Shown in pieces: positions 56,352 through 64,000 of a DNA stretch of 64,000 nt. The DNA comes from Nitrosovibrio sp. Nv17 (GTDB lineage: Bacteria; Pseudomonadota; Gammaproteobacteria; Burkholderiales; Nitrosomonadaceae), in NCBI RefSeq assembly GCF_900119085.1, contig NZ_FPIQ01000001.1:1-64000 (forward strand), read 5' to 3'. A program made the translations under genes and the position numbers. The notes beneath the pieces are model-generated. The model was not told where the DNA came from. It did no database searches and saw only the letters and a list, made by a program, of their open reading frames with translations. Every line of letters starts with the position of its first letter. Position 1 is the stretch's first letter.

Positions 56352-59024
56352 ATGGAACCCATACCAGACATAGATCCGACCGAGACGAAGGAATGGCTGG
56401 ACGCGCTGGAATCCGTGCTGACGCAGGAGGGCACGGAGCGGGCGCACTACCTGCTGGAGAAGCTGGTGGAAAAGGCCCGGCGTTCCGGCGCCTATCTTCC
56501 CTACAGCGCCACCACCGCCTACATCAACACCATTCCCGCCGGCAAGGAAGAGCGCTCCCCCGGCAATCACGCGCTGGAGCACCGCATCCGCTCCTACGTG
56601 CGCTGGAATTCCCTGGCGATGGTGCTGCGCGCCAACAGGAACACCAACGTCGGCGGCCACATCGCCAGCTTCGCCTCCGCCGCGACGCTCTATGACGTCG
56701 GCTACAACCATTTCTGGCATGCCCGTTCGGCGGACCATGGCGGCGACCTGATATTTGCGCAGGGGCACTCTTCGCCCGGGCTCTACGCCTACGCTTTCCT
56801 GCTGGACGAACTGTCCCAGGAGCAGCTCGATCATTTTCGCCAGGAAGTCGATGGCAAGGGCCTCTCTTCCTATCCGCATCCCTGGCTGATGCCGGACTTC
56901 TGGCAGTTTCCCACGGTGTCGATGGGGCTGGGGCCCCTGATGGCGATCTACCAGGCGCGTTTCATGAAGTACCTGGACAGCCGCGGCCTGGTGCAGACGC
57001 AGGGGCGCAAGGTCTGGGCGTTCCTGGGCGACGGCGAGATGGACGAGCCCGAGTCCATGGGCGCGATCTCGCTCGCATCGCGCGAGAACCTGGATAACCT
57101 GATCTTCGTCGTCAACTGCAACCTGCAACGGCTGGACGGCCCGGTGCGCGGCAACGGCAAGATCATCCAGGAGCTGGAGGCCGCGTTCCGCGGCGCCGGC
57201 TGGAACGTGATCAAGGTGATCTGGGGTTCCTACTGGGATTCCCTGCTGGCCAAGGATACCAAGGGGCTGCTGCAGCAGCGCATGATGGAATGCGTGGACG
57301 GCGAGTACCAGAATTTCAAGTCGCGCGACGGAGCCTACGTGCGGGAGCACTTCTTCGGGAAGTACCCGGAGCTGCTGGAGATGGTCGCCAACATGTCCGA
57401 CGACGATATCTGGCGGCTGAATCGGGGCGGGCACGATCCGCACAAGGTCTATGCCGCCTATTCGGCGGCGGTCCGGCACCGCGGCCAGCCGACGGTGATC
57501 CTGGCGAAGACCATCAAGGGCTATGGCATGGGCGAGGCGGGCGAGGCGCAGAACATCACCCACCAGCAGAAGAAGATGGGGACCACGTCGCTGAAGGCGT
57601 TTCGCGACCGCTTCGGGCTTCCGATCCCCGATGACGAGATCGACGCCGTGCCCTATCTCCGGTTCGACAAGGATGCGCCCGAGTACGCCTACATGCGGCA
57701 GCGGCGGGAGGCGCTGGGCGGATTCATCCACCGCCGCCAGCGCAGGGCCGGGCCGCTCCAGGTGCCGCCGCTTTCGGCATTCGAGACGCTGCTCAAGGCG
57801 AGCGGGGAGGGACGGGAATCCTCCACCACCATGGCGTTCGTGCGCATCCTCAACGTGCTCGTGAAGGACAAGAACATGGGGCGGCACGTGGTGCCGATCG
57901 TGGCGGACGAATCCCGCACCTTCGGCATGGAGGGCATGTTCCGGCAACTGGGCATCTGGTCCTCGGCGGGCCAGCTCTACACGCCGCAGGACGCCGATCA
58001 GCTGATGTACTACAAGGAAGACAAGGGAGGGCAGATCCTGCAGGAGGGGATCAACGAGGCGGGCGCGATGTCGTCTTGGATGGCCATCGCCACCGCATAC
58101 AGCACGCATGGGGTGCAGATGGTCCCGTTCTACATCTTCTACTCCATGTTCGGCTTCCAGCGGGTCGGCGATCTGGCCTGGGCGGCGGGGGACATGCGCT
58201 GCCGGGGATTCCTGATGGGCGGCACGGCGGGGCGCACGACGCTCAACGGGGAGGGCCTGCAGCACGAGGACGGGCACAGCCATCTCCTCGCCTCGACCAT
58301 CCCCAACTGCGTCTCCTACGATCCCACCTTCGCCTACGAGCTCGCGGTCATCGTTCGCGAAGGCCTGCGCCGCATGGTCGAGGCTCAGGAGGACGTCTAC
58401 TACTACATTACCGTCATGAACGAGAACTACCCGCATCCGGAGATGCCCGCGGATGCGGAACAGGGCATACTGAAAGGCATGTACCTGTTCCGGCGCGGCA
58501 AGGAAGGCGCGCAGGGGGAGGGTGCGGGCCTGCGCGTGCGACTGCTGGGCTCCGGCACCATCCTGCGCGAGGTGATCGCGGCGGCGGAGCTGCTGGAGGG
58601 AGAGTACGGCATCGCCGCCGACGTCTGGAGCGTGACCAGTTTCAACGAACTGAGGCGCGAGGCCCTGGCCGCCGCGCGCTGGAGCCTGCTGCACCCGGAG
58701 GAGCCGCGCAGGGCATCCTACGTGGAATCCTGCCTTGGCGGCCGGGGGGATCCCGTGGTTGCGTCCACCGACTACATGAAGTTGTACGCGGACCAGATAC
58801 GGGAGTTCGTGCCCGCCCCGTACAAGGTGCTGGGAACGGACGGCTTCGGCCGTTCCGATACGCGCGAGAAGCTGCGCCGATTTTTCGAGGTAGACCGCGG
58901 CTGTGTCGTCGTGGCCGCCCTGAAGGCGCTGGCCGACGAGGGAAGGATACCGGCGAAACAGGTGGCGCAGGCGATCGGCAGGTTCGGCATCGATCCCGAC
59001 AAGCCGAATCCGGCCACCGCATGA
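56352..59024 (+). CDS. aceE: Pyruvate dehydrogenase E1 component, homodimeric type
   Basis: Thiamine-diphosphate enzyme that decarboxylates pyruvate and acetylates the lipoyl group of E2. The 890-residue protein is the long homodimeric form: GNHALEHRIRSYVRWNSLAMV near the start, the ThDP/Mg motif GDGEMDEPESMGAI...NLIFVVNCNLQRLDGP, and the second-half ESRTFGMEGMFRQLGIWS. The stop overlaps aceF as ATGA. The E3 gene (lpd) is not in the window. Confidence 0.97.
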   Translation: MEPIPDIDPTETKEWLDALESVLTQEGTERAHYLLEKLVEKARRSGAYLPYSATTAYINTIPAGKEERSPGNHALEHRIRSYVRWNSLAMVLRANRNTNVGGHIASFASAATLYDVGYNHFWHARSADHGGDLIFAQGHSSPGLYAYAFLLDELSQEQLDHFRQEVDGKGLSSYPHPWLMPDFWQFPTVSMGLGPLMAIYQARFMKYLDSRGLVQTQGRKVWAFLGDGEMDEPESMGAISLASRENLDNLIFVVNCNLQRLDGPVRGNGKIIQELEAAFRGAGWNVIKVIWGSYWDSLLAKDTKGLLQQRMMECVDGEYQNFKSRDGAYVREHFFGKYPELLEMVANMSDDDIWRLNRGGHDPHKVYAAYSAAVRHRGQPTVILAKTIKGYGMGEAGEAQNITHQQKKMGTTSLKAFRDRFGLPIPDDEIDAVPYLRFDKDAPEYAYMRQRREALGGFIHRRQRRAGPLQVPPLSAFETLLKASGEGRESSTTMAFVRILNVLVKDKNMGRHVVPIVADESRTFGMEGMFRQLGIWSSAGQLYTPQDADQLMYYKEDKGGQILQEGINEAGAMSSWMAIATAYSTHGVQMVPFYIFYSMFGFQRVGDLAWAAGDMRCRGFLMGGTAGRTTLNGEGLQHEDGHSHLLASTIPNCVSYDPTFAYELAVIVREGLRRMVEAQEDVYYYITVMNENYPHPEMPADAEQGILKGMYLFRRGKEGAQGEGAGLRVRLLGSGTILREVIAAAELLEGEYGIAADVWSVTSFNELRREALAAARWSLLHPEEPRRASYVESCLGGRGDPVVASTDYMKLYADQIREFVPAPYKVLGTDGFGRSDTREKLRRFFEVDRGCVVVAALKALADEGRIPAKQVAQAIGRFGIDPDKPNPATA

Positions 59025-60367
59025 GCGCGAAGGGGCAAGGCGTGGCGAATACCAGGCAGGTATCGGTTCCGGACATCGGCGACTTCAGCGACGTTCCCGT
59101 CATCGAAGTGCTGGTGCGGGCGGGCGATGCGATCCAGGCCGAGGATTCGCTGATCGTGCTGGAGTCGGACAAGGCGACGATAGAGGTACCGTCTCCTCAC
59201 GCCGGGGTGGTTGCCGAGGTGTTCGTGAAGGTGGGGGACAAGGTTTCGGAAGGTGTTCCCATCCTCGCGTTGCAGGCGGACGAGGCGGCGGTGGATGAGC
59301 CGGAAAAACCCGCGACGGCGGAAGTCGAGACCGCACCTGACGCCGCCGATGCTCCTGGTTCTTCCGGCAAGACCGGTTCCGGTGCGTCGGAACCGGCGCC
59401 CGAGGCCCCGCCCCGCCACCCGGCCGTCATGCAGCGGCCGATCGATGAGGCCGCGTTCGCGAAGGCGCATGCGAGTCCCTCGGTGCGGCGCTTCGCGCGC
59501 GAACTGGGCGTGGATCTCGCTCGGGTGGACGGCAGCGGGCCGAAGCGGCGCATACTCCGGGAGGACGTGCAGTCCTACGTCAAGGCGCAGCTTTCCGGGC
59601 GGCGCGGCGGCGGTGGCGGCGAACTCGACCTGCTGCCCTGGCCCCAGGTGGACTTCGCGCGATTCGGTCCGGTCGAATTCAAGCCGCTGTCGCGCATCAA
59701 GCGGCTGTCCGGCGCGAATCTGCATCGTAACTGGGTCATGATCCCGCACGTCACCCAGTTCGACGAGGCCGACGTCACCGATCTGGAAGCCTGGCGCAAG
59801 GAGACCAACGATACCCTGAAGGATGAGGGGGTCAAGGTCACGATCCTGGCCTTTCTGATGCGCGCGGCGGTGGCAGCGCTGAAGAAGTTTCCCGAATTCA
59901 ATGCCTCGCTCGACAGCTCGGGCGGCGAACCGGGGTTGGTCATGAAATCCTACTACCACCTCGGGTTCGCTGCGGATACGCCGAACGGCCTGGTGGTGCC
60001 GGTGATACGCGACGTCGACCGCAAGGGCGTGATCGATATCGCCCGGGAGGCGGCCGGTCTTGCGAACCGGGCGCGCGACGGCAAGCTGGGGCCGGCCGAG
60101 ATGCAGGGCGCGAGCTTTACCATCTCCAGCCTGGGAGGGATCGGCGGCACCGCCTTCACGCCCATCATCAATGCGCCTGAAGTCGCGATCCTGGGCGTGT
60201 CGCGCGCCGGCATCAGGCCGGTCTACCACGAAGGCGAGTTCGTGCCCCGCCTGCTGCTGCCGCTTTCTTTGTCCTACGATCACCGGGTCATCGATGGCGC
60301 GACCGCTGCCCGGTTCACCTCGCACCTGTCAGAAGTGCTGGCCGACATGCGCCGGATACTGCTGTGA
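59021..60367 (+). CDS. aceF: Pyruvate dehydrogenase E2, dihydrolipoamide acetyltransferase
   Basis: Acetyl carrier and core of the pyruvate dehydrogenase complex. The 448-residue protein has one lipoyl domain with the lipoylated Lys in LESDKATIEVPS. An Ala/Pro/Glu linker follows, then a peripheral-subunit-binding domain (SPSVRRFARELGVDLARVDGSGPKRRILREDV) and a catalytic domain ending with the active-site SYDHRVIDGA. Many relatives have two or three lipoyl domains; this one has a single copy. ATG 59021 overlaps aceE. Confidence 0.96.
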   Translation: MSAKGQGVANTRQVSVPDIGDFSDVPVIEVLVRAGDAIQAEDSLIVLESDKATIEVPSPHAGVVAEVFVKVGDKVSEGVPILALQADEAAVDEPEKPATAEVETAPDAADAPGSSGKTGSGASEPAPEAPPRHPAVMQRPIDEAAFAKAHASPSVRRFARELGVDLARVDGSGPKRRILREDVQSYVKAQLSGRRGGGGGELDLLPWPQVDFARFGPVEFKPLSRIKRLSGANLHRNWVMIPHVTQFDEADVTDLEAWRKETNDTLKDEGVKVTILAFLMRAAVAALKKFPEFNASLDSSGGEPGLVMKSYYHLGFAADTPNGLVVPVIRDVDRKGVIDIAREAAGLANRARDGKLGPAEMQGASFTISSLGGIGGTAFTPIINAPEVAILGVSRAGIRPVYHEGEFVPRLLLPLSLSYDHRVIDGATAARFTSHLSEVLADMRRILL

Positions 60368-60467
60368 GATTTTCGTCGCGTGCATCGCAGTGCAGGCATG
60401 CAGCCGGGAATTCGCGGCATCCGACCGTGGCGAGTGAGCGGCGCACGGGGGCGCAGGGCATCCGCAG

Positions 60468-61142
60468 GTGACGGCCCGCGAGGGATCGCTGATCGGGGTT
60501 CTGGGAGGGACTTTCGACCCTATTCATCACGGGCATCTGCGTGTCGCGGAAGAGGTCGCGGAGATGGCTGGTTTGCGGGAGTTGCGCTTCCTGCCTGCCG
60601 GTAGGCCTCGGTTGCGCGAGACCCCCGAGGCGTCGCCCGACCATCGCCTGATGATGGCCCGGATCGCGATACAGGGGAATCCTCGGTTCGGGCTGGATGC
60701 ACGGGAGATACACCGTTCCGGCATCAGCTACAGCGTGGAATCCCTGGGTGAGATGAAGGATGAGCTGGGGCCGGACAGTGGACTCTGCTTCATCATCGGG
60801 GCGGATGCGTTCACGCGGCTTGCCGAGTGGCATCGCTGGCGCGAACTGTTCCAATTGTGTCATTTCGTCGTCGTCGGACGTCCCGGATGGACTTCCGCGG
60901 CGCATCGTCCGATCCTGCCGCCGGTGCTTGAAGAAGCGTGTGCGCACCGCTGGGTGCCCAGCGCGGAGGATCTCGACCGGGCGTCCTGCGGATCGATTTT
61001 CGTTGCGCCGACGACCTTTCTGGATATTTCCGCGAGCGTCATCCGGGCGCGCATCGCCAGCGGTCGAAGCGTGCGCTATCTGCTTCCAGAGGCGGTTATC
61101 GGATATATTTCGGCCAATCATCTGTATTCGGGAGGAGGATGA
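60468..61142 (+). CDS. nadD: Nicotinate-nucleotide adenylyltransferase
   Basis: Adenylates nicotinate mononucleotide in NAD synthesis. The 224-residue nucleotidyltransferase has GVLGGTFDPIHHGHLRVAEE with the catalytic HxGH, the SVESLGEM segment and the late SASVIRARIASGRSVRYLLP motif. The start is GTG 60468. The stop overlaps rsfS as ATGA, the usual nadD-rsfS coupling. Confidence 0.95.
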   Translation: MTAREGSLIGVLGGTFDPIHHGHLRVAEEVAEMAGLRELRFLPAGRPRLRETPEASPDHRLMMARIAIQGNPRFGLDAREIHRSGISYSVESLGEMKDELGPDSGLCFIIGADAFTRLAEWHRWRELFQLCHFVVVGRPGWTSAAHRPILPPVLEEACAHRWVPSAEDLDRASCGSIFVAPTTFLDISASVIRARIASGRSVRYLLPEAVIGYISANHLYSGGG

Positions 61143-61618
61143 CACTCGCCAAGTTGGTGCAAATCGTCGTTGCCGCGCTGGAGGAGATCAAGGCGCGCGA
61201 TGTCGAGTCGCTGGATGTGGCCCGCATGACTGCATTGTTCGACCGCATGATCATCGCCAGCGGGGATTCCACCCGCCACGCCCGAGCCATCGCCCACAAT
61301 GTGGTGGAGAAGGTGAAGGCGGGCGGAGGCGCGGTATACGGCGTGGAAGGCGAGCAGACGGGAGAGTGGATACTGGTGGATCTGGGGAACGTTCTGGTTC
61401 ACGTCATGCAGGCTGCGGTACGGACGCACTACAACCTCGAAGGGTTGTGGGGAGAGGGGGGGCAGCCGGACGGATCCCCCGGTGCCCCGGGAGGCAAGGC
61501 AGCATCCGTTCCCGCCTTCGCAGCTTCCCGGCCACTGCCCGCCGGCATGCGCCAGACACCCACCGTGCCGGCCTCGTCCGCCAGGAAAAAGCCTGCCGGC
61601 TCCGGGGGGGCGGCCTGA
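61139..61618 (+). CDS. rsfS: Ribosomal silencing factor RsfS with a long C-terminal tail
   Basis: Binds ribosomal protein L14 and blocks subunit joining during starvation. The conserved core has EEIKARDVESLDV, FDRMIIASGDSTRHARAIA, EGEQTGEWILVDLGNVLVHVM and the C-terminal YNLEGLW. After this core the protein continues for about 50 residues rich in Gly, Pro and Ala (QPDGSPGAPGGKAAS and KKPAGSGG), so its 159 residues exceed the usual 105-120. ATG 61139 follows GGAGGAGG and overlaps nadD. Confidence 0.94.
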   Translation: MTLAKLVQIVVAALEEIKARDVESLDVARMTALFDRMIIASGDSTRHARAIAHNVVEKVKAGGGAVYGVEGEQTGEWILVDLGNVLVHVMQAAVRTHYNLEGLWGEGGQPDGSPGAPGGKAASVPAFAASRPLPAGMRQTPTVPASSARKKPAGSGGAA

Positions 61619-61652
61619 GCGGCCGTCGTTTCCGCTTCATTCGGCCCGCGCG

Positions 61653-62120
61653 ATGAAATTTCTTGTCTATGCGGTGGGGAACAGGATGCCGCACTGGATC
61701 GCGACAGGCTTCGAGGAATATGCCATACGAATGCCACGTGAGGCTGCCGTGGAACTTCGGGAGGTGAAGCCGGAGAAGAACGATGGCAGGAGTGCCGCGC
61801 AGCGGCTGGTGGTCGAGGCCGCCCGCATCCGGGCGGTGCTGCCGCCAGGGTGCCGGGTGGTGGCGATGGACGAGCGCGGCGAGCAGTGGACCACGGCCGG
61901 GCTGGCCGAGTCCATCGCCGGATGGATGCGGGACGGCAGGGACGTCGCCTTCGTCGTGGGGGGTGCGGATGGACTGGACGGCACCATCAGGGCGTCTGCG
62001 GACAGGGTGCTGGCCCTCTCGGCGCTGACGCTGCCCCATGGACTGGTACGCGTCATCCTGGCGGAGCAGCTGTATCGTGCGGTATCCCTGATCAAGGGGC
62101 ACCCGTATCATCGGACGTGA
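61653..62120 (+). CDS. rlmH: 23S rRNA (pseudouridine-1915-N3)-methyltransferase RlmH
   Basis: SPOUT methyltransferase acting on helix 69 of the large subunit. The 155-residue length is normal. It has AYAVGNRMPHWIATGFEEYAIRMP-type N-terminal features, the SAM-knot segment VVGGADGLD and the C-terminal LIKGHPYHR. It completes the conserved nadD-rsfS-rlmH cluster. Confidence 0.96.
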   Translation: MKFLVYAVGNRMPHWIATGFEEYAIRMPREAAVELREVKPEKNDGRSAAQRLVVEAARIRAVLPPGCRVVAMDERGEQWTTAGLAESIAGWMRDGRDVAFVVGGADGLDGTIRASADRVLALSALTLPHGLVRVILAEQLYRAVSLIKGHPYHRT

Positions 62121-62294
62121 AAACGGGCGGCGCCGGGACCGTTGGTGCCGGAACTCCAGGGGTGCTTTTCAGTCTATCGTCTGGAAACGGGGTCGAATGG
62201 TGTAGAATGTCTGCCCCTGGTGAGGATCGCAATCGCCGCGGTAACACCGGGAGGACGGGACTCATGCGATATGCAAGAACCGAACAGAGGTCAA

Positions 62295-62777
62295 ATGAAT
62301 AAACCAGTTTATGCGTGGCTGTCAGGATGCATGCTCATGGGCATGCTGTCGGGCGCTCCTGCGGCTGCCGCTCCGGCCACGGTCGAGGTCTACAAGAGCC
62401 CGACCTGCGGCTGCTGTGCGAAATGGGTCGACCACATGCGCGCGCACGGCTTCAACGTCAATGTCCATGACGTAGGCAACGAGGAGGCCCGCAAACGCGC
62501 AGGCATCTCCACTGGGCTGGGCTCGTGCCATACCGCGCTGGTCGACGGCTACGCCATCGAGGGCCACGTGCCTGCACAGGATATCAAGCGGTTCCTGAAA
62601 GAACGTCCCAGGGCGATCGGCCTGACCGCACCGGGCATGCCGCATGGCTCTCCCGGAATGGAAGGCGGGCGCAGCGATCCCTATGACGTGCTTCTGATCG
62701 ACAAGCAGGGCGGCACTTCCGTATACAGCAGTTATCCTTCATCTGATCGGCCCGGTTCCCTGATGAGACTCAAGTGA
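62295..62777 (+). CDS. DUF411 periplasmic metal-binding protein
   Basis: A 160-residue secreted protein, with a signal peptide ending PAAAA and a DUF411 domain. The family motif is VYKSPTCGCCAKWVDHM, with a CGCC cluster likely to bind copper or another soft metal, followed by GLGSCHTALVDGYAIEGHVPAQDI. It is usually found near copper-resistance genes; here its neighbour is a cytochrome c lipoprotein. ATG 62295 follows AGAGG. Confidence 0.88.
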   Translation: MNKPVYAWLSGCMLMGMLSGAPAAAAPATVEVYKSPTCGCCAKWVDHMRAHGFNVNVHDVGNEEARKRAGISTGLGSCHTALVDGYAIEGHVPAQDIKRFLKERPRAIGLTAPGMPHGSPGMEGGRSDPYDVLLIDKQGGTSVYSSYPSSDRPGSLMRLK

Positions 62778-62866
62778 GGGTGGGGCGATCCGCGGTCGTC
62801 GCCGTCCGTGGGCAAAGAGGGCGGGAGGAGACGGCGCCGGAAGCGAGGGCGTCTTGCAGTGTCCGC

Positions 62867-63412
62867 ATGTTGCTGCCGGTCTTTGTCGCCATCCTGATCG
62901 GAGGTTGCGGTCAGTCCGGTGCTCCCTCCGCTCCGGCGGTACCCGCCGTTGCCGGGCCGGAAGCATCTTCCGGGGATCCGGCCTCTCCTTCCGCCGGAGC
63001 CGCCAATCCGGCCGCCGAACCTGCGGTCGAATCAGCTCCGTCCGTCGCTCCCGTGCAGCAGGTGGCGCGCAAGCTCGATACGGCGGAGGTCGATCGGGGC
63101 GCTGCGGTGTATCGCGCGCATTGCGCGAATTGCCACGGGCGCCAGGGAGAGGCCACCACCGGCTGGCGGACGCCCGGTGCCGACGGCAAGTATCCACCGC
63201 CGCCGCTGGATGACAGCGCCCACGCCTGGCATCATTCCAGCGAAACGCTGGAAAAGATGATCAGAGTGGGGGGGAGCGGCATGCCCGCATGGGACGGCAG
63301 GCTGACCGATCAGCAGATCCGCGACGTGGTCGCCTGGATCAAGTCACTATGGTCGGATGAGATCTACGATATCTGGTACAAGGAAATCGAGCATCCTTCG
63401 CAACCTGGATAG
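62867..63412 (+). CDS. Cytochrome c lipoprotein, monoheme
   Basis: A 181-residue precursor. ATG 62867 gives a lipoprotein signal with lipobox IGGC (Cys14), followed by an Ala/Pro/Ser-rich linker and a C-terminal class I cytochrome c domain. That domain has the heme site CANCH and an axial Met in GGSGMPAW. The same frame is open back to GTG 62774, overlapping the DUF411 stop, but those residues are not signal-like. It may act with the DUF411 protein in metal or thiol redox at the envelope. Confidence 0.85.
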   Translation: MLLPVFVAILIGGCGQSGAPSAPAVPAVAGPEASSGDPASPSAGAANPAAEPAVESAPSVAPVQQVARKLDTAEVDRGAAVYRAHCANCHGRQGEATTGWRTPGADGKYPPPPLDDSAHAWHHSSETLEKMIRVGGSGMPAWDGRLTDQQIRDVVAWIKSLWSDEIYDIWYKEIEHPSQPG

Positions 63413-63445
63413 GGCGAGGGGATGCGAGGTGGCTTCGAGCTCTCG

Positions 63446-63853
63446 CTATTCCGGTGTCGGGTCCGCCGTTTTGGGAGCCTCCTTTTTCGAAGTTGCCCGG
63501 GCCGGAAGCTTCTCGCGGATGCGGGCGGACTTGCCGGAACGTTCCCTGAGGTAGTAAAGCTTGGCACGGCGCACATCTCCGCGACGCTTGACCTCGATGT
63601 TGGCGATCAGTGGCGAGTAGGTCTGGAAGGTACGTTCCACGCCCTCGCCGCTGGATATCTTGCGCACCGTGAATGCAGAATTGAGTCCCCGGTTGCGTTT
63701 TGCGATCACGACCCCTTCATAGGCCTGAACGCGCTTGCGATCACCCTCGACCACCCTCACGCTGACGATGACCGTGTCGCCCGGTGCAAAGTCCGGGATG
63801 GTCTTGCCCAGGCGATTGATTTCCTCGTTCTCAAGCTGTTCGATCAGATTCAT
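63446..63853 (-). CDS. rplS: 50S ribosomal protein L19
   Basis: Located at the 30S-50S interface. The 135-residue protein starts [17 protein letters not shown] at ATG 63853 after AAGGAGCG and keeps the family core: [46 protein letters not shown] and [19 protein letters not shown] 20-residue Lys/Pro/Ala-rich tail extends beyond the Escherichia coli length of about 115. The start lies inside the end of trmD, with a 23-base overlap. Confidence 0.96.
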   Translation of the reverse strand: MNLIEQLENEEINRLGKTIPDFAPGDTVIVSVRVVEGDRKRVQAYEGVVIAKRNRGLNSAFTVRKISSGEGVERTFQTYSPLIANIEVKRRGDVRRAKLYYLRERSGKSARIREKLPARATSKKEAPKTADPTPE

Positions 63854-64000
63854 TTTCCGCTCCTTGCTGTTGTCCCAGGGCTTCATCGCGCCCATGGATG
63901 CGCTTGAATTCTTCCAGTAGCCTCGCTTCCTCGCCGGTGAGGCCCTGCTCCATTTTTACTGCCAGCAGATCCGGGCGGCGCAGCCATGTCCTGCCCAGTG
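63831..64000 (-). CDS. trmD: tRNA (guanine37-N1)-methyltransferase, 3' end only
   Basis: The last 55 codons of an open frame that enters from the right edge. The visible residues begin [12 protein letters not shown] and continue [14 protein letters not shown], the typical C-terminus of TrmD, which methylates G37 of several tRNAs to prevent frameshifting. trmD-rplS is the conserved end of the rpsP-rimM-trmD-rplS operon. It overlaps rplS by 23 bases. Confidence 0.88.
   Translation of the reverse strand, partial: LGRTWLRRPDLLAVKMEQGLTGEEARLLEEFKRIHGRDEALGQQQGAENESDRTA

Noticed and set aside
55425-58694. A 1089-codon minus-strand frame opposite folD and aceE
   Set aside because: No domain is recognisable and both sense genes are certain. 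It is an antisense artefact of GC-rich codon usage.

Overview
The window looks like chromosomal DNA of a high-GC betaproteobacterium that makes hopanoids, probably of the Nitrosomonadales type. This is inferred from gene order and protein character (rpsO-pnp, hslUV, the DUF484-xerC pair, mreBCD-mrdA-rodA-rlpA, gatCAB, folD-aceEF, nadD-rsfS-rlmH, an SAH riboswitch before ahcY) and not from any rRNA marker. No tRNA, rRNA, CRISPR array or prophage was recognised. Nearly all of the window is housekeeping core genome; accessory material is limited to the left edge, one toxin-antitoxin pair and one RiPP cluster.

Layout. 1-687: the first 29 codons of an IS110-type transposase pointing out of the window, its non-coding flank, and three palindromic repeats ahead of the tryptophan genes. 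688-3224: trpG-trpD-trpC with no trpE next to them. 3510-4766: a general porin with its own terminator. 5089-12562: a hopanoid locus (hpnH, an hpnM-like lipid-binding protein, the hpnN RND exporter, squalene-hopene cyclase, hpnG). 12692-15220: rpsO-pnp. 15367-15789: dksA on the minus strand. 16293-18464: a three-gene bufferin/oxazolin-type RiPP operon made of an EGKCG-repeat precursor fused to two EF-hand loops, a DUF692 enzyme and a DUF2063 partner. 18480-23265 (minus): dapF-DUF484-xerC and hslV-hslU. 23532-27202: metK, then ahcY-metF behind an SAH riboswitch, forming the activated-methyl cycle. 27232-35063 (minus): a class V aminotransferase and the cell-shape genes mreB-mreC-mreD-mrdA-rodA-rlpA. 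35176-38541: gatC-gatA-gatB for tRNA amidation.

38560-45568 holds mixed metabolic genes (pteridine reductase, MidA-type methyltransferase, a Gdt1-type transporter, a GlcF-type Fe-S protein, coq7, OsmC, a YdcF-like protein) and a BrnT/BrnA module. 45663-49763 (minus): ilvD, a DUF255 thioredoxin-like protein and a small cytochrome c. 49867-52132: lgt and small genes. 52144-54400 (minus): pyrC and an FAD oxidoreductase. 54567-62120: an unknown membrane protein, folD, aceE-aceF, nadD-rsfS-rlmH. 62295-63412: a DUF411 metal-binding protein and a c-type cytochrome lipoprotein. 63446-64000 (minus): rplS and the 3' end of trmD.

The most notable system is the RiPP operon at 16293-18464. DUF692 enzymes are iron-dependent and modify cysteines in secreted copper-handling peptides; here the precursor also carries two canonical calcium-type EF-hand loops between its cysteine motifs. 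Second is the IS110-type element at the left edge beside REP-like palindromes, where a bridge RNA would be expected in the non-coding flank.
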